Assembly: GCA_038496445.1 (NCBI GenBank)
Contig: JALMLS010000232.1
Location: 186,001 to 250,000 of the forward strand
Length of the DNA: 64,000 nt
Origin: Trichosphaerium sp. ATCC 40318
Taxonomy: Eukaryota > Discosea > Flabellinia > Trichosidae
Reading direction: 5' to 3'
Made by a program: the position numbers and the translations under genes. Position 1 is the first letter of the stretch; every line of letters begins with the position of its first letter. Shown in pieces: positions 10,187 through 21,071 of this stretch. Under the pieces are notes generated by a model. The model worked only from the letters and a program-made list of their open reading frames with translations, searched no databases and was not told where the DNA came from.

Positions 10187-13100
10187 ATGCGCTTTACATT
10201 ACTTCTCATTGTATTGTCTTCCTTGTTATTTTATGTCACGGCTCACAATGAACAAATATGTGGTGGAGGAAGCCAGTCTCAAAACGCTATTTGCTACAAT
10301 ACAGCAAGGTATGTGTACACATAGCTTTTTGGTTGAGTAACTGTATTGTTTGTTTTAGTTCTACAGACCTCTTTGATAGAAGCCTTATTACAGCACGTTT
10401 GATCACAAGCCAAGGATGTGCTTGTACTGGGTGGCTGATAGGATCTGAAGGTCACTTCATTACAAACCATCACTGTTGGTCTACTGGAAGCTGCAAGGGG
10501 TTCGTTGCACTATTCTAAAAACGGGGACTTCTAACAGCCTTTCTTAGTTCTGCAGCAAACAATGCAGATGTAGCAGCCGCCACCTATGAATTTAATTGTC
10601 ACCAACCAACTTGCGCTAGTGCCAATCCGTCTGGTTCTGTTCCAGCTGCTTGTACTCAATGGGGAGCAGCAGGAGCGACAGTATGTTTTGTTTGTTAACT
10701 TTTCTTTAACTGACATTTTCGTTTAGATCATTGATCAAGATATTAGTTTAGACTATGTGCTAATTGATCTTCCTGGCAACGCTGCTCTTACATACAACGG
10801 ACAATTGATAGCAACTAACGCAAACGTTGGAGAAGTGCGTAACAAGTTATTCTGACGCGTGCTAATCACTCTTAGCAAATCTTTATTTCTCAGCATCCAG
10901 CTCGCCGTGCTAGAGAGATCTCGGATGTCATTGATAACGGCGATAGATGTACCATTCAATCTACAAATGAAGTAAATTTCCAGGGTGGAGCTAATGTTCT
11001 GTACGTGGTTGTGCGTTTTCTTGTTTAACATGTCTTTTAGTGGATATGATTGCGATACTGAAGGTGGAAGTTCAGGGTCTCCAGTAGTAAGAAGAACAGA
11101 CTGGGTACCTCAGCTCTTGTAAAACAAAAATATTGACTTTTGAATAGCGTGCCGTTGCATTACACCACGCCAGATCCGGCCAAAGTATCCCTTGCTGGAA
11201 CAGAGGTGTTCCTATGTGGCGTATTAGAAACATGCTTGATAGTCGAGGTATTGATACTACAGGATATTTGACCGATGCTCCTGGTGGTGCTCATGCATGG
11301 GGCGATCCTCATTATACTACTTTTGATGGAAGAAAGCATCATTTTCAAGGATATGGAAAGTTCCATCTTGCAATCTCGCACTACAATAAGTACTTTCTTC
11401 AATCAAGAACAACAAACAATCCAACTCTATGGCCACATGCCACTATTAACCATGAAGTAAGTGATTATTAAGCTTAGTTTATACTTTGAGTCGTTCGTTT
11501 TCTGTTGTTTTTCTTTGTCACGTGACTTTGATTTTTAGATTGGATTGGGATATGAGATTGATGGAAACGATGTTTTTGTTGCTGTAAAGGCAATAAGATA
11601 TAATGGGGCTTGTGTTGGATTTGATGTTGTTCATCAATGTAAAGAATCGTATGTTGTTTTGCTTTTTTTGGAACTTACAGCTTACTTTTTCGTCCTAGTT
11701 TATTCGATCAGATATACTTTGGCCAAACTATTTCAAGATCTGTTGCAAGAGATGGATTCACTGCATCTGTCAGCCAAGCGAATAATAAATACTATGTCAC
11801 CTTTAGATACAACACAGGTACGATACTAACCGCTTTGGTTATTTTGTGCTTACAAATGGCTTTAGGCGCTTCTTTGAAGGTTTCTGTCAATCACAGAGAT
11901 AGTGAATGTTGGTTGAATGTTGCTCCTAAGACTCCAGGATCGTTTTATGGACGTGTTCAAGGGCTTCTTGGAACTTGGGATGATAACATATTCAACGATT
12001 TCACAAAGAAAGGAACCAACATAGTTGTACCTCACGCTGAATTCGCTGAATCATGTACGACTCCCTTAGTTAGCTAAACTTCGTTTAACAATTTAATTTA
12101 TAGACCGAGTGGAAACAGGAGAACCAGATGTATTAAGCTGTAGACTTGAGAGTAAAACGTTTATTGATCCAACATTCACAGGTTTGGTTGGGCTGACACT
12201 TGAGGGAGCTGACCCTGATTGTACGCTTGTTTTTCAACAATAGGTAAGGTGCTGAATAGCTAATCGTGATTAGGGGTACAAATTGCCAACCAAGCATGTA
12301 TTGAAGTTGAAAATGATGAAGATAGAAGAGCATGTGTATTTGATGTCGCTCATACTAGAAATATTGGATTTGCTCACCAGGACATTCTGGTTAACAATAG
12401 TACGCTTATGATCATACAGTGACTTTGTAATGACTTTATTGTATAGAGTGTCCTAATGATTGTAATGGTCGCGGTGCTTGTGTTCGCGGTCAATGTGAGT
12501 GCACTCTCGGATATTCAGGAAAAGACTGTAGCCAAAGTACGGTTTGACTTGAGAGATTGTGACTTAATTGGATGATAGGCAAATGCGAAAATTGCAATAC
12601 TAAGAATGCTGATTGTATTGGCGGCAAGTGTGTTTGTCACCCAGGATACCTACCACCGACTTGTGATAAATCTGTTACAATTTGTAACTTGAACTCATTC
12701 TCTGATCTTGAAGAGCCAATTGTTACATCTTTGGCTGTTGAAGGAGGTACACTTTTGTCGTTTTGTTTTTTGATTTCATTGTTGACAAATTAATAGGTAT
12801 CAAGATGTTCGTCACCGTTCCATACTTTACTGAGGGAACTACTATCATTGATTTCAAACCTTTCGAAAAGCTTGATAGCCTTTCAGAGTGCGCTAATCGT
12901 ATGCCTTCCTCACCTGCAGAAGTACATTCAGGAAGTGGAACTGTATGTGTTTACTTGCTTTAACAACCATACTTACAACATACAATAGACCACATGGAGG
13001 TATGCACCTGATGCAAAATTCCCTGGTGCTATCTCAGGAGACTTTGCTGGATACGAACTGCCGCAGTAAGAGAAAAACCTTTGCACGTGTTGTAGTTTAA

Positions 13101-13758
13101 ATGGAATTAGGCGTTGGAATGTTATTGCAAGCAATTGTCGTACACTAAACTACTCAGCTTTCTTTGATGAAGAATCCTTGGATCGTTGTGATTTTGATGG
13201 AACTCTTCATGTAAGCTATGTAGCCCCTTATGATAGCAACAATGTTGATGCAGGTCTTGATGTTCAAAACTTTGAGACTGAACTTGAACGTATGTCAATT
13301 TACAAAAACGGAGTATGTTTAACATTGTGCTAGCTGAGGATAGAGAACCATTAATGCTCTCATTCTACTTGAAGCCAAAGGGTATTCTTCAAACCGGTGT
13401 ACCTGAAAGTGCAGCAGATGCTCTTCGTGATGCTGTCGCAGAGGCCTATGGTGTAAGTCCAAATGATGTAGCACCAATCTGTGCCGATGGTAACTGCCAT
13501 ATTCTCCTTGCTACTCCGGTTACGGAAGAATCACCAGCGGCAACAACATCTATTATATTGCAAATGAGTTATCACGGTTTGGTAGCAAGCAGCGGTAAGA
13601 ATCTACTTGGTAAGCAACGAACTTATTAATCGTTTCTTTTAGAATCGCACTTCCATACGATTTCAGGGAATCACACTGTACAGCAATCAAATTCAAAGAC
13701 AAATACCCCCGTTTTAGTAGTGCTGATGCTACTTGCGTTTTCTTATTTCTTGTTATAA
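10187..13758 (+). CDS. secreted trypsin-like/vWD/EGF mosaic protein with C-terminal anchor
   Basis: The start gives a signal peptide ([19 protein letters not shown]). A trypsin-like fold follows. The catalytic His lies in [19 protein letters not shown], an Asp in [11 protein letters not shown], and the nucleophile Ser in [13 protein letters not shown]; all three triad positions appear intact. Next is a von Willebrand D domain ([19 protein letters not shown], about 11298-12080). Then come EGF-like units ([27 protein letters not shown] and a degenerate second, [18 protein letters not shown]; 12450-12690). A C-terminal globular region follows ([19 protein letters not shown]...), then a terminal hydrophobic segment ([15 protein letters not shown]) that could be a GPI signal or a membrane anchor. 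More than a dozen introns are visible. It is likely a cell-surface or secreted protease-like adhesion protein. Whether it is catalytically active is inferred from the triad only. Confidence 0.82.
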
Positions 13759-13765
13759 TCCTGCA

Positions 13766-13771
13766 AATAAA
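13766..13771 (+). terminator. candidate poly(A) signal AATAAA
   Basis: AATAAA sits eight bases after the stop codon of the protease-like gene and is followed by T-rich DNA. Supported by position only. Confidence 0.4.
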
Positions 13772-13880
13772 GGTTTACCTTTCCTTTCATATTCCTATTC
13801 TTATTTTTCAAAAAAACTGTGACGAATTTGCGCTTGGGCTTTCAATGTGGCGTATTTATTTTTGGTGCTTATCAACGACT

Positions 13881-16477
13881 TCATTTTTGTCTATTTTTTC
13901 TTGAGTATGGCATTATCTCCTCACGCAAAGAAGGAACCATTAAAACAATAATCGTAGTTGCAACTACAATCTAAATCCTACATTCAGAACAACACATGAT
14001 TGTTAGTTACTTACTATGAATGCAAGTCCAAGAATGACACCAAGAATGATACCCAACTTGGAATTGCTACACCTCTCAGTATCAAATATCACGTGAAATC
14101 TAAAATGCCATCAGTCCCAAACTTTGATAAGACAAACTGATACACTTGCCTGTTTCCATCATGTTCTTGAGAAGTTGAGGTACACTCATCAGCACCAACG
14201 ACAATGACTGTTCCATTGACGCATGTGCTTTCAATGATAGGTATACGATTGGATGATGACGTATCAACATTTGATACATCAACAGTGAAGTTACCGAGAA
14301 AAACACATCCTTTAAACAACGAGTGAGTAAAAAGTGAGAAAATGATCGGGAATGTTTTTTTGAAGAGATTGACTCACCTGTGACTTTGATCTTTGCGTTA
14401 TCATTCAATATTAAGGTCACTTTCCCATTATTTGTAAAGTCTCCATTAACAAAGGTCTCTCTATTGATCACAACATTGCCAACGATTACTACATCTGAGC
14501 TGCAATTAGAAACGATACTACAGCCATCGGTTTCACATATGAGACATGAAGCTTCATCTATTGGTGCAGCTTCATCTACTGGTGAAGCTTCATCTACTGG
14601 TGCAACTTCAGTGGGACTTTCGACAGGTGTACTACCTTATATACAAACGTTAATCTCTTTTGTTTGAGATTGTGTAAAAGGAATTAAAAAACATACCGCC
14701 GACCACTGGTTCCATAGGTCTGATCATCGCTCCACCACAGGGGTGGTCATACAAATAGTTTGCAAAGTCAAAAGTAGCTAGTTGATTTTAATCATTGTAG
14801 CGGGGAGTTGATAAACGTACAATTACAACATTTACCCTTGGCACAGAATGTAGGTGTTGTACAATTAGTTTTGATAAAAAAGACCCCGTTTTCTATAAAG
14901 TGTTATTATGGTGATAGTCAGTTCATATTTAACTGTTGGCGAATAGATATGGACTGCCAGGATTGCAAATAATCCCAACGTCTGCATTAATAGCTACAAA
15001 TGATTTAGAGTAGGAATAGAACAAAGCAGCGTACGTTTCATAAAAACGTCTCTGAAAAGGAAATTAGAAGAACAAAGTATATTTCTACTTACTCAATATC
15101 AGCACCAAGTGTAGAGCTGTTCCATACCAGCGTTAGAGGTGATAAAAATAGATAGCGTATTGTACCTTAATGATATGGCGCTAAAAATATTAGTATTGGT
15201 AACTTCTCATGGAAATAAAAAAAAAACAACATACAGTGATGAACAATTGTTTCTTTCAAAAACAGATGCTCGTACTGTAACCTGGTTCGCATTCACAATA
15301 TCCACTATACATCCTATGCTTGTTATTAGTTGCGTACAAAGTTCCTATCGTTCAAACATTTAAATGCAAATAGGTACCTAAGATGTCGCTAGAAGTACCG
15401 GTATAGTAAAGAATATTTTCCACAAAAACAGTGCTATCAATTTCCGCCGTATCAATATTGCGCGCTTTGATAATTCCGGTAAAATTGCCTTTTCGAGGGT
15501 TACTGGACATTGACACATCTTACGTACAGTTCAATGAATGAATAGTATTATTTTTAAAAAGAGAGCCTTTGATACTCAGCTACAAGCAAAAATAAATCAA
15601 TTCGTTTGGTATCACGTGATTGCATTTACCTTTCCTGTTTGTTTGTTGATTAAGCTATTGGATGGACATGTTGTACCAACAGCAGCTTCATTAATAGTAT
15701 TGTTTTCGAATATGCAGTTGGCAATAATAGCCTCATTGCTGTTCGTCAATAGTAGATCTCGTTGAATTGTGTTTCCAATAAAATTTGTGTTCGAGATTAG
15801 AACTGTGTCCCTACGCTCAATAAACATATTTACCACAAGAGCATTGAATTTACGCATTCAAATTAAGTATCTGAGGAGACATATCACCCAGAGCGATTGT
15901 ACTGAAGCTACACGACCTAAACGACCGTAAGTTAAAAGTTAATCATGGTTAAAAGACTTGCTCTAGTGTTAGCACGTTTACATTGTCCACTTTCATTGGA
16001 CATTTGATGTCAACGCCTCTGATTGTCAAGCTATGATTGTTTCCACGGACGACAAAGTTGATATTTGAGCATGTGATACCCGGCAGAGACGAGGAAGGAA
16101 AATCAGTACATGCCGTGTCTAAAAAAACATGAAAAGGGATGAAATGAATTCGTTGTAAAATGGATCTCGCTTAAATTTGTTTGCAGTACATTACGTACCT
16201 GCTATCATTTCTTTGTCTCCTAGCAGTGTTATTATCCTTGGCGCTACAAACTTCATTTGAGATAAAATTATAACCTCGTCTGGTAGGCTCATGTAACAAG
16301 CCAATTTGTTTTTACACCTGTGAGCAAGCGAAGCCTGAATGGCTAAATAAAAATAAGATAAAATAGATTTTGTTTTAGAAAGCACAAAAGTGCTTAAAAG
16401 GTACCCTTACGCTTTGTTTGAGCGAGTACGGTACAACCTAAAAACAACACTATTGTAAAAGTCCATATTGATGCCAT
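13881..16477 (-). CDS. secreted beta-helix-like protein with C-terminal membrane segment
   Basis: The protein starts with a signal peptide (MASIWTFTIVLFLGCTVLAQ). It continues through many short exons whose products repeat a pattern of small hydrophobic strands with Asn turns. Examples are VLISNTNFIGNTIQRDLLLTN, AIIANCIFENNTINEAAVG and VFLGNFTVDVSNVDTSSSN. This is typical of right-handed parallel beta-helix (pectin-lyase-like) surface proteins. An Ala/Ser/Thr/Glu-rich linker lies near 14540-14620. The C-terminal exons encode a hydrophobic helix (LGIILGVILGLAFI...) and a short basic tail. Two CACGTG sites, at 16544 and 16577, lie 65-105 bases upstream of the start. Individual exon borders in the middle were not all resolved. 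No catalytic residues of a polysaccharide lyase were identified, so a structural or adhesive role is as likely as an enzymatic one. Confidence 0.65.
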
Positions 16478-17064
16478 GGCTGCGCCTGTTTTCCAGTATT
16501 GCTTTTTAGTTACGAACTACAAAAAGCTACAGTCAAATTACGTCACGTGCACAACCAAAGGGTAGGGAAGTTCTGCCACGTGCTTGTGAATATTTCCTGA
16601 CTTACAATCGAAGATATTTTGGCACGCGACACATTTTACCACAATATGGATAAAAATTCACTCAGTGGATTCTTTGATTTCCAGTTTTAATTTAACACTA
16701 TTCGAGTATGGAAAGCGAATGCAAGCTAATACAGAGCACTGTTCGCTTTCATATGTGCCCGTCCCTTCGCTCAGGACAAGAACCCGACCTTTGCTTAGCT
16801 CAAAATGTCATCCATTGGTGGGTATGGCAGTACAAAGACCAAAATCCACTTGACAAAATCGTATGTCTACAATATTTTGTTGAGGCAATTGGTTGTACAT
16901 TAATGCACTTTGCAAATACAGGCTTGCCTCTAACCCAAGTACCACATCAAATTATTCCACTATTAGACAACAAAACTATTTCACTCCTTTAACGGGCAAG
17001 TGTTTTTGTTGGTTTTAATTGAAAACTGTTGTTCGGGTCAATCCCAGTGTACTCAAACAATAAC
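16478..17064. other. intergenic region with an unconfirmed 94-codon frame
   Basis: This stretch lies between the divergent beta-helix gene and the broken gene copy. On the plus strand, 16708-16992 is open for 94 codons (MESECKLIQSTVRFHMCPSL...). I find no family resemblance, signal peptide or splice support, so I do not call it a gene. CACGTG occurs at 16544 and 16577. Confidence 0.4.
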
Positions 17065-17260
17065 ATGAAGACAACGTGGTCAGGCGTTCTTTGTATCACG
17101 TGGTTGCATGCGTACACAAACGTTTGGCAGGTTCAATGACAATATGGAATACCCAACCAAATACAATGTGCTATGGTATATATCGACAGTACAAGTAATG
17201 CGCTTTCAACGTTTATTGTGTGCTACATCAATTTCTATAGGTTACCGTCAATTGCTAGTT
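17065..17260 (+). pseudogene. truncated duplicate of the 5' end of the surface gene at 1267
   Basis: Starting at an ATG at 17065, this stretch aligns base by base with 1267-1425. It has the same signal-peptide opening (MKTTWSGVLCITWLHAYT against MKTAYSVVFCIVLLHAYT). Further on it keeps the same tract decoded as TIWNTQPNTM-CYGIYR against TIWNTEPNTIRCYGIYR. A two-base loss and a second two-base shortening between these blocks shift the frame, giving a TGA soon after the signal peptide. Similarity fades after about 17215. The surface gene itself continues for another 3 kb, so this is a decayed fragment. It lies directly upstream of the F-box/MORN gene. Confidence 0.7.
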
Positions 17261-17324
17261 TGTAATACGTTACAGTTAGTTTCTTTCAATCAAACAAAGG
17301 AAATCAGTAAGTCTACTGAAAGTC

Positions 17325-18023
17325 ATGGCAATTCAAGAACAGTTACACGTGACAACATTTATTGCTTAAAATATGGATATAAACCTAAAGTACTCCTTTA
17401 TCTAGGTATTCATCGCTAATTTTTGTACTAGAAAGAAAAGATATATACCAATTCGCTCTAAAAGATGTCTGTTAGATCTCCCCGTTGAGCTACTTCTTAA
17501 TATTGCCGATTTAGACTTTGAAGTATACTTTAAATGGCCCGTCCTATCAAAACGTGCAGCAGTGACTACTAGATTTGATAGTAAAATGAGAAAACACGGG
17601 AAATGGATGGTACAACGCTATAGGGAAAAACCCGCAAAACAATGTGACATCAACCAAGTTAGATCTGTATTTTCATACTACAAGAATCATTACTTAGTGG
17701 CTCAAGTATGTTTTAGACATGACAAGCTTCATGGAGTGTTGAAACGTTGGTATGAAACCGGTCAAATACAAGAAGTGTCTGAATATGTTGATGGTTTGAT
17801 ACATGGGCTTTGTAGAAAGTGGTTTGCCAGTGGACAATTAAAGTGGCATTCTACTTATGTCAATGGCATACAACATGGGGAAATCAAGTGTTGGCACGAG
17901 GCTGGACAACTTAAGTCAGAATGCCATTGTGTCAATGGTATAAAAGAAGGAGAGCTTAAAGAGTGGGACAAGCATGGTCGATTAAAACAGCAATCTTTGT
18001 ATCAAAATGGAGTAAAGAGTTAG
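17325..18023 (+). CDS. F-box-like protein with MORN-type (YwqK-like) repeats
   Basis: The main exon (17432-18023) opens with an F-box-like helix (CLLDLPVELLLNIADLDFEVYFKWPVLSK). It continues into about four MORN_2-type repeats of 22-23 residues (GLIHGLCRKWFASGQLKWHSTY, GIQHGEIKCWHEAGQLKSECH). That exon has no in-frame ATG. A small 5' exon at 17325-17341 (MAIQEQ) joins in the correct phase across a 90-base GT-AG intron containing ACACGTGA, so I chose that start, with moderate confidence. It is convergent with a paralogue at 18096. The combination of an F-box with these repeats is known to me mainly from amoeba-infecting giant viruses such as marseilleviruses; horizontal exchange is therefore possible. 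A role in substrate recruitment for ubiquitination is inferred from the F-box only. Confidence 0.72.
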
Positions 18024-18095
18024 TAACAATAATGGTTTGTTAAGAGAACGCGTTAATACAGGGTGGTTTACAGTTAAGCATCTATGTGTGTTGTT

Positions 18096-18773
18096 TCATT
18101 GTCTCAACCCCATAACATATAAAGCTTCATCACACAACTCACCTTTTTCATTCCACGACTTGAGTTTTCCATCCATTAGTCCACAAGATCTGTAGCAGTG
18201 CCTACGTAATATACCTGTTTTGTAAAACGATTTGTATTCACCTTCAAGTCTATCGTTGTAGTAAGTACTGTGTTCTTTCAATTTACCATTTCTATACCAT
18301 CGTTTGAACACTCCTTCTAGCTTGTCATTGACATAATAGCAAATCCCTTCCTTCACCCCATTTGAGTACCAATCTTTCCATTCTCCTTCAAGTGCACCAG
18401 CAACATAATAACATTGATGTTCCAATTGACCATTACTGTACCACCCTTTCCATTCTCCGTCTTTTTCACCGTTGACATAGGTACCTTGTATATAGATTTG
18501 ACCAGAACTTAACCAAAGCTTGTGTTCTCCATGGAGCTGGCCGTGCCTCCAGCTTTCCTGGCTGGCAATTTTTGAAACTGTTGTCATGTTGTATCTGAGC
18601 CATTTACGGTGTTTCTTCAAGTCATCATCAAACCTTGATGTAGTCGCTGTATATTTCGACAATAGTGGCCACTTGTAATACACTTCAAAGTCTGTATCGA
18701 TAATATCAAGTTGTAATTCAAAAGGAAGACTTACAAGCATACATGTATTCATCTTCTTCTTTGTAACGACCAA
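18096..18773 (-). CDS. intronless F-box-like/MORN-repeat protein (paralogue)
   Basis: A single uninterrupted frame of 225 codons. The N-terminus (SLPFELQLDIIDTDFEVYYKWPLLSKY) matches the plus-strand neighbour closely and looks like an F-box. About six MORN_2-type repeats follow (GEKDGEWKGWYSNGQLEHQCYY, GALEGEWKDWYSNGVKEGICYY, DKLEGVFKRWYRNGKLKEH). The start at the first ATG adds eight residues before MNTCMLVS, and either start is possible. Intronless structure stands out against most neighbours, although two genes near 34 kb are also intronless. The repeat-rich part probably forms a beta meander. Proposed role: adaptor for ubiquitin ligase, or a virus-derived gene. Domain identity is good; function is not known. 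Confidence 0.82.
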   Translation of the reverse strand: MVVTKKKMNTCMLVSLPFELQLDIIDTDFEVYYKWPLLSKYTATTSRFDDDLKKHRKWLRYNMTTVSKIASQESWRHGQLHGEHKLWLSSGQIYIQGTYVNGEKDGEWKGWYSNGQLEHQCYYVAGALEGEWKDWYSNGVKEGICYYVNDKLEGVFKRWYRNGKLKEHSTYYNDRLEGEYKSFYKTGILRRHCYRSCGLMDGKLKSWNEKGELCDEALYVMGLRQ

Positions 18774-19081
18774 ACAGGCTGTTCACGCAATTAATCTTAT
18801 TATTATCTTATACCAATTGGAGATATGTACTCTTTCGATAATTTTACCATACAAAACGAGAGAAACCCTTGTTTTAATGGGCTATTAAATTCAGCTGAGA
18901 TTATTTTGGCTAAAAAGTACTAGCAAAGTCAACTGTGTAAAAAACAGGCCAAGCCATTAACACGTGCTTGCTCAAACAGCTGACCATATGCTGCTACTCC
19001 GTTCCGGTCATGTTTCCAAAATCGTGCTCAGATGTTGGTTGTCGTTAATGTAAATTGGTAAATAGGCATTTATTAGGTTTG
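18774..19081. other. short intergenic spacer
   Basis: About 300 bases with no coding signal. One CACGTG at 18961. Confidence 0.5.
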
Positions 19082-20086
19082 TTATATGTGTAACTCAGAA
19101 GCTAGTTTTGACAACACCACATCACATGGTGCATGCACAACTAGATCAGCAATACCATCTTTTGGAGTGTTTTGGTTGTTTACAATAACGATTTTACCCG
19201 TTGGAAAATACTCGTCACCTTCCGAGTCGTGACAATAATCTATCAAGTCTACGGCACCAGCTACAGATAGACTACTACCAAGTACTAACATAACATCTGC
19301 TTTGATCGCATTACTCCATGCTACATCATACACAGCTTCTAAAGACGGTACATGCTCGACAGTATTACCAAAATTGAAAATAATATCTCTTGTATCTCCT
19401 CCGCACTCCTCACATTTCTTTCCTGTTTTATGCTCGAAATGACCTACGCTAGGATTCCTCACATAGTAATCTCTGTAATACTGTTTAAGACATACAGAGC
19501 ACTCTTCAACAAAGAGGTTACCGTGAATTTCAGAAATTTCAGATATTTCAAAACCGACCTTAAAAAAAACACGTGTTATTTGATGACGCTTTTGGACATT
19601 AACGCACCTTTCTGAACAAACCATCAACGTTTGTTGTTATTATGTGCTTAAGAAGCCCAGCCCTGGTAAGGTTGAGAAGAATCTTATGACCTAAAGTTGG
19701 AGCGGCTGAAACAAGGAGATTCTTGATTTTTGCAGAGTCAATAGCTTCTCCTTTCACACGTTTAGTCCACACGCCATTAGGAGACCTATAATCAGGAATA
19801 CCAGAAGCTTGATGCATAAACTATTAATACACGTATTGTAACACCGCAAAAGTGCGTAAATATAAAGCGTACATGTACTTATACCAGCGCCAGTGTATAC
19901 TATGGCATGTTGAGCGTTTTTTATCAAAGCAGCGAGTTTTTTTACTTTTCTATCTATTTCTTCGTCGCTGTCCTTAAATTCGGTATGATAATCGACACTG
20001 CTCGGTTCAGGAGCATTCCTGAGGTTATTTTGTGTGTATTTTTTAAAAGCCTTGTATTCCTCGGCAGCTTGTTCGCCCTGATCCAT
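19082..20086 (-). CDS. class IV sirtuin (SIRT6/7-like NAD-dependent deacylase)
   Basis: An NAD-dependent protein deacylase of the SIRT6/7 group. The Rossmann start [23 protein letters not shown] is restored by splicing a GTACGC...AAG intron. A second intron separates DGLFRK from VGFEISEISEIHGN. The catalytic His lies in ELHGN-like EIHGN. A zinc site is formed by ECSVC and KKCEEC, and the NAD-binding tail reads LVLGSSLSVAGA and IVIVNNQNTPKDGIADL. The usual sirtuin Gln in Q-N-V-D is replaced: the sequence reads ITTNVDGL. This may alter catalysis; some macrodomain-associated sirtuins carry TTN here. The N-terminal extension is basic and short, and length is close to single-domain members. Likely nuclear, acting on histones, by family analogy. 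Confidence 0.9.
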
Positions 20087-20615
20087 GGGTATGATACTAT
20101 AACGTTATTCAACGTATTAGTAATTAATGCGTTTGTGTGCCTTAACAAAAATACTGCGTCATTAAGAGAATTTATCTGTATTATTTCTTAATCTTGTTTC
20201 TGTCCTCCACGCATTTTCTCAGCTGCGTTTCTAATTAACATTAAATACATACGCATCGAGACGGCATTTAGTGAGTGTCATATCTCAAGAAATGCGGCAA
20301 CTAAAGTGAACTGCACAAGTGAAAACCTTTTTTTTCAGATAAAATGTACCACAATAATAAATTGGTTGATAGTAAGGACTAGTTGGCCATTCATGGATTA
20401 ATACAAATTACATACTTATTCAAATCTTTTAAACAGGAGCCTACATTTGTCATAGACCAGGCGCGTTTGATAAAAAACGTGATTCTAGCTAAGAACGAAC
20501 ATTTACCTTTGTAGCTCAAAGTCCACTGGAAAGCTCTATGCGAGTGGCAAAGAACCAAGCAGCTTTATATTGTTTTTATTACTTCTTTTTCATACACAAC
20601 ACAATATTTGTAGCG
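20087..20615. other. intergenic region
   Basis: About 530 AT-rich bases upstream of the sirtuin and downstream of a small membrane protein. Nothing recognisable beyond short chance frames. Confidence 0.5.
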
Positions 20616-21071
20616 CTACAGCATCACAGAAACAAAGACAATAATTGCAAATAATATCAATACTAAAATGAGTTGGTTCCAATTGATACAATAGTTAAAA
20701 CCCACGTTGGTGAATGTAGAACTAACACAGAGCGAATCTGTTGGGAGTATAGGATTGTAAGTGCTGTTTGATGAAACTTTTCTTGACGAATACTGTGCAT
20801 TATTCAAAGGAGTAGTGTTTGTTGTCGGAGCAAATGTAGTGTTAATTGATGGCGAGAAAGTAGTATTTGATTTTGCCGTAGTAGTTAGAAATGTATTGTT
20901 TCTGTTTGTTCTTCTCAGCTGTTTTGGCGTTTGGCGCTTAGGTCTATTGGCAATTGTAATGTGACCTGATCTTCGAATTCTTGTATAGCGATCACGTGCT
21001 GAAGATACTGATACAATAATAGATATCATTGAGAAGAAGCATACCACGGACATCATGTGTTTCAGAACCAT
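20616..21071 (-). CDS. small Ser/Thr/Asn-rich membrane or GPI-anchored protein
   Basis: A 151-codon intronless frame. It has a hydrophobic N-terminal signal (VVCFFSMISIIVSVSS), a basic then Ser/Thr/Asn-rich middle with many N-glycosylation sequons (NNT, NTT, NST), and a strongly hydrophobic C-terminal helix (LILVLILFAIIVFVSVML). This is the layout of a mucin-like surface protein anchored by its C-terminus or by GPI. Two Cys residues near the C-terminal part could form a disulfide. No family recognised. The frame is small but its signal-stalk-anchor order makes it more credible than neighbouring chance frames. Confidence 0.6.
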   Translation of the reverse strand: MVLKHMMSVVCFFSMISIIVSVSSARDRYTRIRRSGHITIANRPKRQTPKQLRRTNRNNTFLTTTAKSNTTFSPSINTTFAPTTNTTPLNNAQYSSRKVSSNSTYNPILPTDSLCVSSTFTNVGFNYCINWNQLILVLILFAIIVFVSVML

